A stretch of 7,269 nt of DNA from Chitinophagaceae bacterium (lineage in GTDB: Bacteria; Bacteroidota; Bacteroidia; Chitinophagales; Chitinophagaceae). Under the pieces are notes generated by a model. That model was not told where the DNA came from. It did no database searches and saw nothing but the letters and a program-made list of their open reading frames with translations. The stretch covers positions 1-7,269 of the forward strand of contig JANYEU010000317.1 of NCBI GenBank assembly GCA_025362915.1. Direction: 5' to 3'. Made by a program: the position numbers and the translations under genes. Positions 5,494 through 7,269 of this stretch are shown piece by piece. Position 1 is the first letter of the stretch; every line of letters starts with the position of its first letter.

Positions 5494-7269
5494 ATGAAAA
5501 AACTATTGTTTGCTTTTTATTGGCTTTCTAGTCAATGCTTATTAGCGCAAATATCATTGCCCATTGGCAATTGGTTGGCGGCAAGTAATGGGCATATATC
5601 TGCAAGTATTAACCAATATAACAAGGAGCAATATAATTTACTGATCAATCAAAACAAATTCAGTCTTGGGGAAGTAAAGCAACGGCAGTCTTTCTTGCAA
5701 TCAAAGTGGGAGATAAGTACCAATGCAACATGGGTGGCTGGCAAACAAGATGCGGTTGAATACAACATAACATTTAAGTGTACCAGTGGTCAAGTAGATG
5801 CGGCGAGCGTATCTGTTGACATTGATTTTGATAAATGGAGCGAGAAGAATTATGTGTTGCTTCCTTCCGCTGCCTATAATGGTAATCGCTATGAATGGCG
5901 GAGGCTGCGATATTCGCCTAAGCTATATGAAGTACAAGATATTGGCATAGACAAACCCATCATACTAACCGATGTGCCAAAGCTAAATAGTAATGGTGCA
6001 GTTTCCAGAATTCAGGAGAGGAGTGGGGATATGGCTGTACCGAGTATTGGTTTTATATCCGATACTTCAAAAACAGGGATTTGGTTGTTAACCAAACAAG
6101 GCAACAGTTTGGGCGATTACGGGATGGATATTGCGGAGTCGAGGAACAGGGGAAAAGCGACTTTATCCATCACTTCCCCTATTGTAAGGGAACAATATTT
6201 ATACAAGCAAAACGATGCGCACTACCCAAGCTGGGACATGCCAAAAGACTTTAAAGCTGGTGATGAAGTAACCATCACTTTTAGGTTGTATAGCTTTAAG
6301 GCACCAGAAACAACTACTATTTTTGACAAGTATGCCGCCATAAGAAAAGACTTTTCAGGCAATAACCTGCTAGCTAATGCTTTACCCTATTCTGCGTGTA
6401 TGGGTGTATTGGAACAGAAGTTTAATGAAAAGAACTTTGAATTCAAGCATGGATATTATTCGGTTGGCTTTAGGGAAAACTTCTTGCAGGATTGGCAGAT
6501 AGGGTGGACTGGAGGCATGATAAGCACTTATCCGCTATTGTTTGCAGGTAATAAGCAAACGCAGGAAAATGTGTTGCGCAATTTCGACTGGCTATTTCCA
6601 AATGGTATTAGTCCATCGGGCTTCTACTATGACGCTGGCAGGAATGGCACAGAATGGTTGGGAGGTGATATAAGGAAACCTCATACCAAAAACTGGCACC
6701 TCATACGTAAGAGTGGCGATGCAGTCTGGTACATTACCAAGCAGTTTATGCTAATGGATAAAATGGGTATTCCCGTAAAGCAATCTTGGAGCGATGGCAA
6801 CAGAAAAGTATGCGATGCTTTCGTGAAACTATGGGATAGATACCATCAGATAGGGCAATTTGTAGATAGTCAAACAGGGGATATAATAGTTGGTGGTTCC
6901 AGCAGTGGAGGTATTGTGCCAGCGGCATTAGCATTGGCTTCCGAATATTATCATGAACCCAAGTATTTACAAACTGCAATGGCTATTGCAGATTATTACA
7001 ATATAAATTTCATCCAAAAAGGGATTAGTTGCGGCGGTCCTGGAGATGCGTTACAGAATTTTGATTCTGAGTCTATCGCAGGATTACTGGAAAGTTATGT
7101 ATCCCTTTATGAAGTTTCTGGCGATAGCAAATGGCTACCTATTGCAGAAAATGCCGCAAAGCAATTGGCAACATGGGTAGTTTCGTACAATTATCATTTC
7201 CCAGATACCTCCGCTTATGGCAGGGCAGGCATTCATTCTGCTGGTACTGTCTATGCCAATACACAAAAC
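5494..7269 (+). CDS. Large exported protein, probable alpha/alpha-toroid glycosidase, 3' end missing
   Basis: The frame is open from ATG 5494 to the window edge (592 codons), so the C-terminus is missing. I do not recognise a named family. Residues 1-18 are a signal peptide (LLA before Gln19). Residues about 20-285 look all-beta and contain NYVLLPSAAYNGNRYEWRR (119-137), a motif type I associate with N-terminal beta-supersandwich domains of alpha/alpha-toroid glycosidases. From about 300 on, repeated amphipathic helices suggest the toroid: LQDWQIGWTGGM (about 331-342), a Gly/Ser-rich turn GGSSSGG (467-473), then SEYYHEPKYLQTAMAIADYY and FDSESIAGLLESYVSLYEVSG (from 523). Asp333, Asp524 and Glu526 are acidic residues in well-structured positions and are candidate catalytic residues by inference only. 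It follows the DUF4350-like gene after 80 bases that hold only a 4-bp CTGC/GCAG hairpin (5427-5438), too weak for a terminator. Polysaccharide lyase or isomerase-like toroids are alternatives. Confidence 0.88.
   Translation, partial: MKKLLFAFYWLSSQCLLAQISLPIGNWLAASNGHISASINQYNKEQYNLLINQNKFSLGEVKQRQSFLQSKWEISTNATWVAGKQDAVEYNITFKCTSGQVDAASVSVDIDFDKWSEKNYVLLPSAAYNGNRYEWRRLRYSPKLYEVQDIGIDKPIILTDVPKLNSNGAVSRIQERSGDMAVPSIGFISDTSKTGIWLLTKQGNSLGDYGMDIAESRNRGKATLSITSPIVREQYLYKQNDAHYPSWDMPKDFKAGDEVTITFRLYSFKAPETTTIFDKYAAIRKDFSGNNLLANALPYSACMGVLEQKFNEKNFEFKHGYYSVGFRENFLQDWQIGWTGGMISTYPLLFAGNKQTQENVLRNFDWLFPNGISPSGFYYDAGRNGTEWLGGDIRKPHTKNWHLIRKSGDAVWYITKQFMLMDKMGIPVKQSWSDGNRKVCDAFVKLWDRYHQIGQFVDSQTGDIIVGGSSSGGIVPAALALASEYYHEPKYLQTAMAIADYYNINFIQKGISCGGPGDALQNFDSESIAGLLESYVSLYEVSGDSKWLPIAENAAKQLATWVVSYNYHFPDTSAYGRAGIHSAGTVYANTQN

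Noticed and set aside
6746..6979. Minus-strand 77-codon frame near the right edge
   Set aside because: It is antisense to the open plus-strand toroid protein, which has a signal peptide and continuous coding character.

Overview
The window is a piece of an AT-rich Bacteroidota genome. This is judged from the protein families, from four secretion signals that all end in a small residue followed by Gln, from weak or absent Shine-Dalgarno sequences, and from a TAnnTTTG-type -7 element. A Chitinophagaceae- or Sphingobacteriaceae-like member is possible, but the sequence alone does not settle the genus. It looks like part of a polysaccharide utilization locus whose SusC/SusD pair, transporter and regulator lie outside the window.

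Layout. Positions 1-674 hold no convincing complete gene. They carry a dense set of inverted repeats (21-37, 43-78, 184-208, 311-324 with 416-429, 422-469), a weak palindrome (525-541), a possible promoter element (636-643), and a doubtful minus-strand reading frame that runs off the left edge. From 675 onward four genes run head to tail on the plus strand, with gaps of 104, 24 and 80 bases and no obvious terminator between them, so they probably form one operon. They are: (1) a GH43 beta-xylosidase / alpha-L-arabinofuranosidase (675-2285); (2) a DUF5703-type putative glycosidase distantly like GH95 (2390-4594); (3) a stand-alone copy of the DUF4350-like, amidotransferase-fold domain that is usually the C-terminal part of Bacteroidota GH88/GH105 proteins (4619-5413); (4) a large secreted protein of unrecognised family, probably a beta-sandwich followed by an alpha/alpha-toroid, open to the right edge (5494 to beyond 7269).

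All four products have signal peptidase I-type N-termini without a convincing lipobox, so they are probably soluble periplasmic enzymes acting on oligosaccharides after import. GH43 would remove terminal xylose or arabinose. The two alpha/alpha-toroid proteins are candidate glycosidases for other linkages. The DUF4350-like protein is an accessory of unknown activity whose relatives are attached to unsaturated-uronyl hydrolases. A plant hemicellulose or pectin side-chain substrate fits, but this is inference.

The most unusual DNA feature is a perfect 43-bp tandem duplication (2328-2413) covering the translation start of gene 2. It gives the gene two start regions, the first of which opens a 17-codon frame that terminates just inside the real gene.
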